A stretch of DNA of 64,000 nucleotides from Pseudomonas sp. GR 6-02 (GTDB taxonomy: Bacteria; Pseudomonadota; Gammaproteobacteria; Pseudomonadales; Pseudomonadaceae): contig NZ_CP011567.1 in NCBI RefSeq assembly GCF_001655615.1, forward strand, positions 3,295,001 to 3,359,000. Reading direction: 5' to 3'. Both the position numbers and the translations under genes were made by a program. The notes below the pieces were generated by a model, which was not told where the DNA came from, ran no database searches, and saw only the letters and a program-made list of their open reading frames with translations. Of this stretch, positions 18,150 through 26,893 are shown piece after piece; the first letter of the stretch is position 1; every line of letters begins with the position of its first letter.

Positions 18150-18800
18150 ATGAAAACGGTCACGGCCCTTTTCACCTGTCTACTCGCTGCCAGCGTATGC
18201 GCGGCGGCGAGCACTTGTGTTAATGCTGCACCAACCTTCAAGACCAGCTTCGACTGTGCCGAGGCAAAGGCGTCCGTCGAAAAGCTGATCTGTCGCGATC
18301 CGCAGCTGGCGCAGATGGATATCGAACTGACGCGTCTTTATCGCCTGGCGCTCACGGATGAACATTCAGTGCCGCGTCCGGACAAAATCATGATCGACCA
18401 GCAGTTCTGGATCGATGCCCGCAATCAGTGCGCCTCCACACCTGTACCCAAGGCGTGCACAGTACGCAGTTATGCCGAGCGCGCGTACCAGTTGCGCCAA
18501 GGCTCGGCCATCGTGAGAACCAAGGACCCATACAGACTTACCGAGGGGCCCCTGGCTTTTCGTTGTACAGGGCTTGCCCCGCTGGTTGCCGCCACCTTCT
18601 TCACCACGCAGCCTGGTGTCGTGTACCTGAAATGGGCGAACACCTCGATCGTCCTGAACCAGGAGCCGAGTGATTCGGGAACCCGATACACAGGCAAGGA
18701 CTCCCAAGGGAATTACAGTTTCTGGCAAGACGGCGACGTGGTGCTATTCCAGAAGCCAGGCTCAGGGCCAATGAGTTGCAAGGCCGAGCCGGTCGGTTGA
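18150..18800 (+). CDS. Exported LprI-like/MliC-like protein, putative lysozyme inhibitor
   Basis: A 216-residue protein with a signal peptide (MKTVTALFTCLLAASVCAAA). Residues about 34-110 match the LprI/DUF1311 pattern (FDCAEAKASVEKLICRDPQL, with two further Cys), and residues about 127-214 match the MliC C-type lysozyme inhibitor fold (FRCTGLAPLVAATFF, then GNYSFWQDGDVVLFQKPG and a final Cys). MliC proteins block host or competitor lysozyme in the periplasm; LprI is itself a mycobacterial lysozyme inhibitor. The gene stands alone; GGGTGAAG precedes the ATG. No lipobox was seen, so it is probably soluble. Confidence 0.8.
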   Translation: MKTVTALFTCLLAASVCAAASTCVNAAPTFKTSFDCAEAKASVEKLICRDPQLAQMDIELTRLYRLALTDEHSVPRPDKIMIDQQFWIDARNQCASTPVPKACTVRSYAERAYQLRQGSAIVRTKDPYRLTEGPLAFRCTGLAPLVAATFFTTQPGVVYLKWANTSIVLNQEPSDSGTRYTGKDSQGNYSFWQDGDVVLFQKPGSGPMSCKAEPVG

Positions 18801-18860
18801 TGTCTCTGGCGCAAGTACCGGCGCCCTGCTCCCAGCCCCAAAACCTGCACGCAAAAAAAA

Positions 18861-18887
18861 GCCCCGAAACCACATAAGGTACGGGGC
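18861..18887 (-). terminator. Rho-independent terminator for the minus-strand lipoprotein gene
   Basis: GCCCCG and CGGGGC arms enclose a short loop; on the minus strand the stem is followed by eight T residues. It sits 56 nt beyond the stop codon of the lipoprotein gene. Confidence 0.85.
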
Positions 18888-18942
18888 AAAAAATTGGTTG
18901 GTTGCGGCCAACCAAAGGAGCATTTTTCAAAGCTGTTACGGG

Positions 18943-19284
18943 TTACAGGCAATCCTGCGCGGCACGTTCAAAACTCGAAGGCATGAAGTTCGACGCCAGC
19001 AAGTGGCGCTCATACAAAAACACCTTGCCGCCGTTCGGGGCTTTGTAGGCTTCCAGAACGTTGTCTGCGGCGACTTTGCTCGGCACCACGATCCGGTAGC
19101 TGCGCTGGGTTTGCGAGACCGTCGGGTTCAGTGCGCTGCCCTGCAACTTCGGCACCACGCAATCGGCGTACTCGGCAGGCGTTTTTTTCGTCTGCAGGAT
19201 CTGCGTCGGGTCGTTCGGCGCAGTGGCACAACCGGCCAGCAGCAAGGTGGCGAAAGCCATGGCAGGAACAAATAAAGGGCGCAT
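18943..19284 (-). CDS. Small lipoprotein of unknown function
   Basis: A 113-residue protein with a lipoprotein signal peptide ending in the lipobox LLAG-Cys, so it is lipid-anchored after processing. The mature part has no family I recognise; it contains TPAEYADCVVPKLQG and a C-terminal Cys, so a disulfide is possible. The start at 19284 follows CAGGA; the longer frame to 19332 would place the lipobox too deep. It is 74 nt downstream of another exported protein gene on the same strand and ends at a strong terminator, so the two probably form an operon. Confidence 0.8.
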   Translation of the reverse strand: MRPLFVPAMAFATLLLAGCATAPNDPTQILQTKKTPAEYADCVVPKLQGSALNPTVSQTQRSYRIVVPSKVAADNVLEAYKAPNGGKVFLYERHLLASNFMPSSFERAAQDCL

Positions 19285-19358
19285 CGGTGCAGTCCTGAAG
19301 TAAAAAATCTGTTTCGTTGCGCAACGGGTCACTGTCGTTGCGGTTATGGTCCGGGGGT

Positions 19359-20003
19359 TCAGCCAGCAGTCACCAGGGTTTTGAGCGAGTCATCGAACTG
19401 CTTCAAGGCGCTGAGTTGCAGGTCGCGTTGTTGATCGATCTGGGCGGCAATCTCGGCTGCCGCTTTACGGTGTACCCAGACCGAAGGCATTTGTTTCTCG
19501 ACGGCGCCTTCGGCCTTGCCGATGTATTGCAGGTTGGCGTCGTAGAACCGTGCGGCGAAACGCGCTTCGACCTGACTGTTGCGTTGGGTCAGCAGACGGT
19601 TATGCGTATCGAGCATCACCACCACATCCGGATGGGCCTGCAACAACGCATCGAGGTTGTTGTAGACGGTCACCGACAGGAACTGCTGCTGTAACGAACT
19701 CATCAGCCAGTCGATTGCCAACTCTGGGTCGGAGCTGTTGATGAACGCGTCGCGAATCCGCGCATCCAGCGCATCGCGCGCGCCGTTCACCGCCACATCG
19801 TGGTAACGCTCGAGGTATTGCAGGTTATCCAGGGTGTTTTCGCTGTACAGCACACCGACGGTTTGCGAATGCTGCAACCCGGTACTGGCGCCGGCGATGG
19901 GCAGAAAATGGCACGACTGGGCGTCGTCTGCGTAGGCGGTTGCAGCAGTAACAACCCCGCCCATCAACAGGGCGACAATTGCCAGTCGGGTCAATGTCTT
20001 CAT
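19359..20003 (-). CDS. Exported protein of unknown function
   Basis: A 214-residue protein with a clear Sec signal peptide (MKTLTRLAIVALLMGG, cleavage near ATAYA). I do not recognise the mature domain. It contains VVVMLDTHNRLLTQRNSQVE and a predicted helical C-terminus (AAAEIAAQIDQQRDLQLSAL). AAGGAA precedes the ATG. It is the first gene of a two-gene unit with the lipoprotein downstream. A periplasmic partner role for the lipoprotein is possible but unsupported. Confidence 0.75.
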   Translation of the reverse strand: MKTLTRLAIVALLMGGVVTAATAYADDAQSCHFLPIAGASTGLQHSQTVGVLYSENTLDNLQYLERYHDVAVNGARDALDARIRDAFINSSDPELAIDWLMSSLQQQFLSVTVYNNLDALLQAHPDVVVMLDTHNRLLTQRNSQVEARFAARFYDANLQYIGKAEGAVEKQMPSVWVHRKAAAEIAAQIDQQRDLQLSALKQFDDSLKTLVTAG

Positions 20004-20156
20004 CGCGCAAATTCCTTGAGCTGCGTCTTCGATGGAGGCGATTTTCCGCCTTTACCCGATCCAGCAGAACTTGCGTTTCTTGATTGTCACTATCACTTGA
20101 ACCGATAGTTGCGCCGCGTGCCGATTGTTCGCTCTTTCCTCCAAGTGCCTGCTCGT

Positions 20157-21659
20157 TCACGCGACGCTCAGCTGATTTCTCCCCTGCGACTTTGCCGCAT
20201 AAAGTGCGCGGTCTGCACGACCGATCAGTGCCTTTTCATCAGGGTCGCTGCCGTCGGCGACATATGTCGCCACCCCAAGGCTGACGGTCACGATACCTAG
20301 CGGGCTCGACAAATGCGCAAGCTGCTCGGCCGCAATCCCCGACAGGATCGCCTCGGCAACCTTGCGCGCTCCTGATTCGTCCGTATTGGGCATCACCACG
20401 GCGATTTCTTCCCCGCCATAACGAGCCGCCATGTCTCCCGGGCGACGTACACAGTGCTTGATCGCCTGACCAATGATCCGTAGACATTCGTCTCCAGCGA
20501 GATGGCCGTAGTGATCGTTGTAGCGTTTGAAAAAGTCCACATCGATCAGGATCAGTGACAACGGGCTTGCGAGTCGCTTGGCGCGTTTGAGTTCGACCTC
20601 CAGGAACTGATCGAAATGCCGGCGGTTGGCGAGGCCGGTGAGTTTGTCCTCGCTGGCGAGAACTTCCAGCGTCTGGTTAAGCTCGATCAGTGCGGTTTGG
20701 GTGGCGAGCAATTTTTCCTCCGCCCGAATACGCCGGCTGATGTGGGAAATCAGCCTGCGCCCCAGTGCGACCAGGAGCCCCAGCAACAGCAGCACCACAG
20801 CGACAGATTGCTTTGTCTGACTGAGCCACGCTTGCATTGCCTCGGCCTGCCCCACCGCAACCGTCGTGACGACAGGATATTGATCGTTTCTCTTGAACGC
20901 GTAGAGGCGATGGATGCCATCGACATTCGACGCAAAATCCACGGTGCCCGATGAGCTGTTGCGCAAGTATTCGGAGAATATCGGTGCGCGCGACAGATCA
21001 CGGCCGATGTCTTCCACTTGAAAGGGATACCTCACCAGCAGGCGCCCTTCGGATGAGGTCAGGCTGATCGCGCCGAATTGCCCCACATGGATGCTTCGAT
21101 AAAGTTTGAGGAAGTGTTCAAGGCTGATGGTCGCGGCGATTACCCCGGCAAAACTTCCATCAGGGTGATCGATGCGTCGGCTGACCGAAATCACCCAGGC
21201 GCACGTGGCCCGGCTGAGAATCGCCGGGCCGATATAGATACCGCGATCCGCGACATCTCGGTGATGCTTGAAGAACGCCCGATCTGCGTTGTTGCTATTG
21301 GATGAGATCAGCATGTTGGTCGAGAATAGCCAGTCCCCTTGGGCGTCATACAGCACCACACTATTTAATTGCGGGAGCGCATCCATCTGCTGGGCAACCA
21401 ACTTGCTCAGCCGTTCGAGTTGCTCCGGGCCGGTGCCGTCTTTCTCGATCCTTTCTGTCAGGCCCAGCAACAGCACTTCACTTTGCTTGAAGGTGCCCTC
21501 GGTGTAAGTGTTGAGCGCGTGAGTCAGGTTCAATGTATCGGTATTGATGTCGCTCAAGGTGTTCTGTCGGGCTGTCCATGTCTGCCAGGCCGTCAGCAGC
21601 ACCACGGAGACACACACCAGAAAGATCAGAAAAGTGGCAAGTCGAAGATCGCGTTTCAA
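20157..21659 (-). CDS. Membrane-bound diguanylate cyclase (sensor domain plus GGDEF)
   Basis: A 500-residue protein. An N-terminal membrane segment (about 8-26), a periplasmic dCache-like sensor region to about 275, a second membrane segment (VAVVLLLLGLLVALG), a short helical linker, and a GGDEF domain from about 335. The catalytic motif is GGEEI, with the product-inhibition site RPGD exactly five residues before it, so the enzyme should be active and feedback-controlled. It makes cyclic di-GMP in response to an extracellular signal. The frame opens with TTG at 21659, no clear ribosome binding site and no in-frame ATG before the first membrane segment, so the start is uncertain. Confidence 0.93.
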   Translation of the reverse strand: MKRDLRLATFLIFLVCVSVVLLTAWQTWTARQNTLSDINTDTLNLTHALNTYTEGTFKQSEVLLLGLTERIEKDGTGPEQLERLSKLVAQQMDALPQLNSVVLYDAQGDWLFSTNMLISSNSNNADRAFFKHHRDVADRGIYIGPAILSRATCAWVISVSRRIDHPDGSFAGVIAATISLEHFLKLYRSIHVGQFGAISLTSSEGRLLVRYPFQVEDIGRDLSRAPIFSEYLRNSSSGTVDFASNVDGIHRLYAFKRNDQYPVVTTVAVGQAEAMQAWLSQTKQSVAVVLLLLGLLVALGRRLISHISRRIRAEEKLLATQTALIELNQTLEVLASEDKLTGLANRRHFDQFLEVELKRAKRLASPLSLILIDVDFFKRYNDHYGHLAGDECLRIIGQAIKHCVRRPGDMAARYGGEEIAVVMPNTDESGARKVAEAILSGIAAEQLAHLSSPLGIVTVSLGVATYVADGSDPDEKALIGRADRALYAAKSQGRNQLSVA

Positions 21660-21887
21660 GGAAATACCGGGCTGTTGAGTACACTGGCGTCAAAGGCTGC
21701 GCATTATAGAAGGCTTTTGGCCAGCATTGCTGATGCATATGGATAGGTCAGCCCTGCGCCGGGAATGTTTCCAGGTCGGCAAGCCATATCTGCGTCAATT
21801 GGTAAAAACCTGATATGTTGTACGATGACAGATGAGTTGACGTAATCCATCTGTCGTCCTCGCACCTATAACAACAAGGAATTACCC

Positions 21888-22319
21888 ATGAAAAAAGTGA
21901 AACTGATTATCGGTTTTTTATGCCTGTTCAGTGGCTACGTGGCGGCCTCCCCCGCATCGAGCGAGAAGGATGTTGCCACTGCGGTAGACCATCTGACTCA
22001 AGCGATGCTGACCAAAAACGTCCCACAACTGAATGCGCTCACCGCTGAAAACCTGACCTATGGGCATTCCAGCGGGAAAATCCAGGACAAGAAAGAATTC
22101 ATCGCCGACATCGAAACCGGAAAAAGCGCTTTCAAGACGCTGGAGATGCAGAACCAGAAAATCACCATCTCGGGTGATGTGGCGTTGGTCCGCCATCATT
22201 TTTCGGCGCAAGCCATCAAGGGCACCGAGATTGTTCCCACAGAAATCGAGAACTTTCAGATCTGGCAAAAGCAGCAAGGAAAATGGTTACTGGTAGGACG
22301 ACAAGCGTTTCGGCTCTGA
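21888..22319 (+). CDS. Exported SnoaL/DUF4440-like (NTF2-fold) protein
   Basis: A 143-residue protein with a signal peptide (MKKVKLIIGFLCLFSGYVAA). The mature part has the NTF2-like pattern: a helix ending NVPQLNALTAENLTYGHSSG, then the strands DVALVRHHFSA and FQIWQKQQGKWLLVGRQAF. Family members are diverse small binding proteins or enzymes; no catalytic role can be read here. AAGGAA precedes the ATG. It is a single gene divergent from the diguanylate cyclase. Confidence 0.8.
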   Translation: MKKVKLIIGFLCLFSGYVAASPASSEKDVATAVDHLTQAMLTKNVPQLNALTAENLTYGHSSGKIQDKKEFIADIETGKSAFKTLEMQNQKITISGDVALVRHHFSAQAIKGTEIVPTEIENFQIWQKQQGKWLLVGRQAFRL

Positions 22320-22797
22320 CCTGGCGAGGGCTGTCAGGCAGTTGCAATGCTGGATGTGCCGGTCTCTTCGCGAGCAAGCCCGCTCCCACACTGGATTTTC
22401 TGTGAGCACAGTATTTGTGCACGCCAGCGATCACTCGTGGGAGCGAGCCTGCTCGCGATCGCGTCCCTTGCTACACCGCTAAACAGCGGCCTTGAACCCC
22501 TCCCTCCTCCCGCTGCAACGCCCGAGCCTGAATCACATCCAGCACGGCACAGCCTTCGCGCGTCAGTAGATGCACCGCCCGGGTGACGCGGGTCAGGTCG
22601 CAATCAGAAATGCCTTTGAGGTTTCGGGGCCGAACGCGGAGCGTCCATTGAGGCGTTCCTTTGTATGCTCCGCCGCCCCACCTTTGTGCCGATGCGCCTT
22701 GAAGCAAAAACAGCACATCGACTCAATAACTGCGTCGAAATCTGCGCAACCATAGGCCTTGTGAACCAACCCTCAATCCACTTGCAAGGACATCATC
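22320..22797. other. Gene-free stretch with a REP pair
   Basis: 478 nt without a convincing gene. It contains the REP pair at 22369-22462. An 81-codon minus-strand frame (22471-22716) has a high density of Arg and Gly and no recognised domain; it may be a decayed remnant. The hydrolase promoter should lie in the last 100 nt. Confidence 0.5.
22369..22462. repeat. REP pair in inverted orientation (BIME-like)
   Basis: GCGAGCAAGCCCGCTCCCAC and its inverted counterpart GTGGGAGCGAGCCTGCTCGC flank about 48 nt. This is the typical Pseudomonas REP wording (GCGAGC/GCTCCCAC). Confidence 0.8.
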
Positions 22798-23451
22798 ATG
22801 GCCATCGCAAAAGCAGCACCTGGCAAAACCCTGCTGAACCCGACCGACCACACCCTGATCATGATCGATCACCAGTCGCAAATGTCCTTTGCGACCAAGT
22901 CGATCGATGCCGTCACCCTGCGCAATAACGCCGCACTGGTAGCCAAGGCAGCCCGGGGCTTCAAGGTGTCGACCATCCTCACCACCGTCGCCGAGAAAAG
23001 CTTCTCCGGCCCGATCTTCGACGAAATCAAATCGGTGTTCCCGGAACACAAAGTGATCGACCGTACCAGCATGAACACCTGGGAAGACGAGCGCATTGCC
23101 GTTGAAGTCAACGCCATCGGCAAACAAAAAATCGTCCTGGCCGGCCTGTGGACCTCCGTGTGCATCGTTGGCCCGGCACTGTCGGCCCTCGACCAAGGCT
23201 TCGAGGTGTACTTCATCGCCGATGCCTGTGGCGATGTCTCCATCGAAGCCCATGAAATGGCCGTGCAACGCATGATCCAGCTCGGTGCCCGCCCAATGAC
23301 TTCACTGCAATACCTGCTTGAACTGCAGCGCGACTGGGCACGCACCGAGACTTACGACGAGACGGTGAAAACCTCCATCGCCAACGGTGGTGCCTATGGT
23401 CTGGGCCTGATCTACGCCAAGACCATGTTCCATGCCTCTGAAGGCCATTGA
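22798..23451 (+). CDS. Isochorismatase-family hydrolase (YcaC-like)
   Basis: A 217-residue cysteine-hydrolase-fold protein. The catalytic Asp24 (MIDHQSQM), Cys122 (TSVCIVGPAL) with its preceding cis-peptide region, and DRTSMNTWED are YcaC-group features. YcaC-type enzymes form octamers; their substrates are largely unknown. AAGGA precedes the ATG. An 8-bp hairpin lies after the stop codon. The neighbouring OprD-type porin is on the same strand, so uptake and hydrolysis of a small amide is conceivable but unproved. Confidence 0.9.
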   Translation: MAIAKAAPGKTLLNPTDHTLIMIDHQSQMSFATKSIDAVTLRNNAALVAKAARGFKVSTILTTVAEKSFSGPIFDEIKSVFPEHKVIDRTSMNTWEDERIAVEVNAIGKQKIVLAGLWTSVCIVGPALSALDQGFEVYFIADACGDVSIEAHEMAVQRMIQLGARPMTSLQYLLELQRDWARTETYDETVKTSIANGGAYGLGLIYAKTMFHASEGH

Positions 23452-23459
23452 GAATAAAT

Positions 23460-23479
23460 AGCGACTCTTCGGAGTCGCT
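23460..23479 (+). terminator. Short hairpin between hydrolase and porin genes
   Basis: AGCGACTC and GAGTCGCT pair perfectly around a stable TTCG tetraloop, followed by GTTTC. It could terminate or attenuate readthrough from the hydrolase gene into the porin gene. Confidence 0.6.
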
Positions 23480-23500
23480 GTTTCAAGCGGGAGATCCGTC

Positions 23501-24853
23501 ATGTTTTCTTTACAAACCCTCCCGCGCATTTCCGGCAGGAAGGACGTACCCAGGGCGTCCTTCTGGCTCTGCGTGTTTTTTGCCGGAACAGCTCTGGCGG
23601 ATGAGGCACCGGATTCCGCGCAAGGATTTCTCGAGGGCGGGAAGCTTGAGGTGCTCAGTCGAAATTTCTTCCTCAACAGCGACTACCGCTCACCCCAGCC
23701 TTCGGGCAAGAACTACAAACAAGAGTGGGCTCAAGGCTTTATCGGCTCATTTGAATCTGGATTCACTCCCGGCACGCTAGGTTTCGGCGTCGACAGCCAT
23801 GCGTTTATGGGGCTGAAGCTCGACGGCGGCAAAGGGCATTCGGGAACCGGGTTACTGCCGCTGGACAGTGACGGTCGCAGCGAAGACAACTATTCCAGTG
23901 CCGGTGGCGCGCTGAAAATCAGGGCCTCCCGAACCACCCTGGCCTTCGGTGAAATGACCGTGGAAACCCCGGTGTTCGACACCTCCGACAAACGCCTGCA
24001 ACCGGAATACGCCACGGGCTTTCTGTTGAACAGCAACGAAATCGACAACATGAAACTGGTGGCTGGTCATTTCACGGCGTTCAAGAATCAGGACAACACA
24101 ACAAGCAAGGGCAACTTTTACGGCTACGGCGCCAACACCGAAGCTGGTGGCATCACGTTTCTGGGCACCGACCTGTTCACAAACAGTCCTGTCGGCGGCG
24201 CGTTGTACGCCTCCGAGCTGAGCGACACCTGGCGCCAGTATTACGCCAACCTGCACCTGAAACAGTCCGCCGTGTTCCTCGACGCCAACCTGTACCGCAC
24301 GCAGGACACCGGCAAGGCACTGGCCGGTGCCATCGACAACACCGCCTACAGCCTCTCGGGCAAATACACCCTTGATGCCCATGCCTTTACCCTGGCCTGG
24401 CAACGCATCAATGGCGACACACCGTTCGACTTCGTCGGTGGCGACTCGATTTACCTGGCCAACTCGATCAAGTACGCCGACTTCAACGGCGCCCACGAAC
24501 GCTCCTGGCAGGCACGCTACGACCTCGACCTCGGCGCTTATGGCATCCCCGGCCTGAGTTTCATGACGCGTTATGTCCGGGGCAGCGACATCGACGGCAC
24601 CCGTGCGCCCAAGGGTGGGGCCTACAACCCGTTCGATCCGACCATCGGCGAGTACGTACCTCAACAGGGCGATGGCGGGCGGCATTGGGAGCGCGACATC
24701 GACCTGCGCTACGTCGTGCAGTCAGGCTCCGCCAAGGGGTTGTCACTGCAACTGTCCCATGTGTCTCATCGGGCCAACACCGCTCAGGCGGGCGATGACA
24801 TCGACAGAGTTTACGTCGTCATCCAGTACCCGCTGACCTTCGGGCACCTGTGA
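23501..24853 (+). CDS. OprD-family outer-membrane porin
   Basis: A 450-residue protein. After an N-terminal export signal (hydrophobic SFWLCVFFAGTALA) the mature part begins with QGFLEGGKLEVLSRNFFLN, the canonical OprD start, and contains KYTLDAHAFTLAWQRINGD and an FGHL terminus ending in a hydrophobic beta-strand. These 18-stranded porins admit amino acids, peptides or aromatic acids. GGGAG precedes the ATG. The signal peptide is unusually long at its basic N-region. Substrate cannot be assigned. Confidence 0.93.
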   Translation: MFSLQTLPRISGRKDVPRASFWLCVFFAGTALADEAPDSAQGFLEGGKLEVLSRNFFLNSDYRSPQPSGKNYKQEWAQGFIGSFESGFTPGTLGFGVDSHAFMGLKLDGGKGHSGTGLLPLDSDGRSEDNYSSAGGALKIRASRTTLAFGEMTVETPVFDTSDKRLQPEYATGFLLNSNEIDNMKLVAGHFTAFKNQDNTTSKGNFYGYGANTEAGGITFLGTDLFTNSPVGGALYASELSDTWRQYYANLHLKQSAVFLDANLYRTQDTGKALAGAIDNTAYSLSGKYTLDAHAFTLAWQRINGDTPFDFVGGDSIYLANSIKYADFNGAHERSWQARYDLDLGAYGIPGLSFMTRYVRGSDIDGTRAPKGGAYNPFDPTIGEYVPQQGDGGRHWERDIDLRYVVQSGSAKGLSLQLSHVSHRANTAQAGDDIDRVYVVIQYPLTFGHL

Positions 24854-24871
24854 TCGAGATCACCATGGAAA

Positions 24872-24967
24872 TGGCGGAAGGCAGCCGGAGTCGAACCTGC
24901 CCGGGAACGGATGCCGTCCCCAACCGGGTTTGAAGCCCGGCCGCGCCACCGGGCGCGATTGCCTTCC
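24872..24967 (-). tRNA. selC: tRNA-Sec (UCA anticodon)
   Basis: A 96-nt tRNA including encoded CCA. The acceptor arms GGAAGGC at 24961-24967 and CTTCC at the 3' side pair, the anticodon TCA (24931-24933 on the plus strand as tga) sits in CTTCAAA, and a long variable arm and the T-loop GGTTCGACTCC are present. Length and anticodon identify selenocysteine tRNA. It begins 6 nt after the selB stop on the same strand, so it may be processed from the selAB transcript. Confidence 0.96.
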
Positions 24968-24973
24968 TTGAAG

Positions 24974-26893
24974 TCAGACTGCGGCTTGTTGGGCCAGTGC
25001 ATTGTCGAGCCGGATATGGCGTCGATCGCCAAAGCGGCGGGTCAGGCCGAGCCGGTCGAAGTATTCAAGAATCTGAATACTGCGCTTGCGCCCCAGGCCC
25101 ACGGCATCGCGAAACCCGACGACCTGGATCACTGGGTTATCGCTGGCCAGTTGCACCAGCATAGCCGCCAATCGGCGCAGCAGCGTGTCGGTGTAAAACA
25201 GGTCGCGAACGATTTGATGCAGCAGTCCCAACCGGGCCATCTTGCGCAGCAGCAGGCGCACGGCAGCCTCGTCAAGGCCAGTGGCTTTGGCCAGATCACG
25301 CACCCACGGCGGATCGAAACCCGCCTGTTCGAACAATGGCTGCAATTGTTGCCAGAGGCTTTCGTCGTCCTCGCTCAAGCGCACCTGGTGATCGGGTAAA
25401 TGCAGCCACGGGCCGCAGGCCGTCATTGCACCACTGGCCAGTAATTCGTCGAGCAGGCTGATAAAGGTCGACCGTTCCAGCACGCTGCCGGCGAAGCGAC
25501 GCAGGCGATCCCGGTCCGGTCCCATCTGGTCCGGTTCGAGTTGATGAAAGCGTGCGAGGTGTTCCAGCAGCGGCGTTTTCTGGGCTTCCCAACGCACCGC
25601 GCTGAACAACAATGGCCCCTGCCGCGTATCGATGAGACGCACGTCATCGGGCAATTCCCAAGTCTCGCGCGAACGGTTGAACTGACGCTCCAGGCGCAGC
25701 GGATCGAGCCCGGTGTCGCTGTTGGCCAGCAGTGCCGGCAGTGCCGCTTCCAGACTATTGGTGGCGGACAGCGCTTGTAGCTGCGCCAATCGCTCAGGGC
25801 TGCGACGATGTCGGGCCGGGGCGAACGGGTCCAGCACTTGGCCACCGCCAAGGGTGCGTTGGGCGCTTTGGTCGCGCAGGATCAAGCGGTCGCCCTTCAC
25901 TGCCAACACCGGTGCATTGACCAGCAGTTGCGCGAGCATCTGCCCGCCCGGTGCCAGGCTGGAACCTTCCAGCAAGGCCACCCGCCCCGTCACGTCCTGA
26001 GTTCCAAGATGCACATGCACCGGTTGAAAGTGTTCGAAGCTTCGCGCTTCGCTGGTCAACACGCTCATCCGGATATCCAGACGCTGGGTCGGCGCATGCA
26101 GCCATTCGGCCACCAGCCAGTGGCCACGGTGGATCTGCTCCAAGGCCAAACGCTCGGCACTCAGGTTCAGCGCGACGCGCTGCCCGGCCATTGCGTTGTC
26201 AGCGGCCTGGTTTTGCGCATGCAGGCCACGTACTCGCACCAGTTTGCCCTGCGGGCTCAACATCAGCGTATCGCCCACCGCCACTTGGCCGGACAACGCC
26301 GTACCGGTCACCACGATGCCGGCGCCGGCCACGCTGAAGGCCCGATCAATCGCCAGACGAAAACCGCCGCCGGTGGTGCGTTGAACAACCTCATGCTGTG
26401 CATCCAGCAAGGCTTGGCGCAGTGTCTCGATGCCCTCGCCAGTGACACTCGACAGCGGGATTTGCGGCGCGCCGGCATACGGGCCGGGCGCCAGTAATGC
26501 ATCGATCTGCTCACGAACAGCCTGCACCCGAGCCGGGTCAACCCGGTCGCACTTGCTGATTGCAATCAGTGCCCGAGGGATGCCCAGCAACTCGACAATC
26601 GCCAAGTGTTCACGGGTTTGCGGCATGACGCCGTCATCGGCCGCTACCACTAGCAACACCAGATCAATCCCTTGAGCGCCGGCCAACATGTTGTGGGTGA
26701 AGCGCTCATGGCCGGGCACGTCGATAAAACCCGTCAGGGCGGCGCCCGGTTCCAGCGCCGCATAGACATAGCCCAGGTCGATGGTCATGCCGCGTTCGCG
26801 TTCTTCGCGGCGACGATCACCGGCCTGCCCGGTCAATGCCTGCAGCAAGGAGGTCTTGCCGTGATCGATATGCCCCGCCGTGCCGACAATCAC
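24974..26893 (-). CDS. selB: Selenocysteine-specific elongation factor SelB
   Basis: A 639-residue protein. The N-terminal GTPase has G1 GHIDHGKT (residues 7-14), G3 DVPGHERF and a G4 variant ISKCD; EF-Tu-like domains 2 and 3 follow, and the C-terminal third is made of winged-helix repeats that bind the SECIS hairpin. SelB delivers Sec-tRNA to UGA codons such as that in fdnG. The ATG overlaps the selA stop codon by 4 nt, so translation is coupled. Length is as expected. Confidence 0.97.
   Translation of the reverse strand: MIVGTAGHIDHGKTSLLQALTGQAGDRRREERERGMTIDLGYVYAALEPGAALTGFIDVPGHERFTHNMLAGAQGIDLVLLVVAADDGVMPQTREHLAIVELLGIPRALIAISKCDRVDPARVQAVREQIDALLAPGPYAGAPQIPLSSVTGEGIETLRQALLDAQHEVVQRTTGGGFRLAIDRAFSVAGAGIVVTGTALSGQVAVGDTLMLSPQGKLVRVRGLHAQNQAADNAMAGQRVALNLSAERLALEQIHRGHWLVAEWLHAPTQRLDIRMSVLTSEARSFEHFQPVHVHLGTQDVTGRVALLEGSSLAPGGQMLAQLLVNAPVLAVKGDRLILRDQSAQRTLGGGQVLDPFAPARHRRSPERLAQLQALSATNSLEAALPALLANSDTGLDPLRLERQFNRSRETWELPDDVRLIDTRQGPLLFSAVRWEAQKTPLLEHLARFHQLEPDQMGPDRDRLRRFAGSVLERSTFISLLDELLASGAMTACGPWLHLPDHQVRLSEDDESLWQQLQPLFEQAGFDPPWVRDLAKATGLDEAAVRLLLRKMARLGLLHQIVRDLFYTDTLLRRLAAMLVQLASDNPVIQVVGFRDAVGLGRKRSIQILEYFDRLGLTRRFGDRRHIRLDNALAQQAAV

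Noticed and set aside
17891..18241. Minus-strand frame of 116 codons overlapping the lysozyme-inhibitor-like gene
   Set aside because: Its C-terminal half looks protein-like, but there is no clear start outside the overlapping gene; possible remnant only.
22471..22716. Minus-strand frame of 81 codons in the gap before the isochorismatase-family gene
   Set aside because: No domain and no ribosome binding site; might be a decayed fragment, not supported as a gene.
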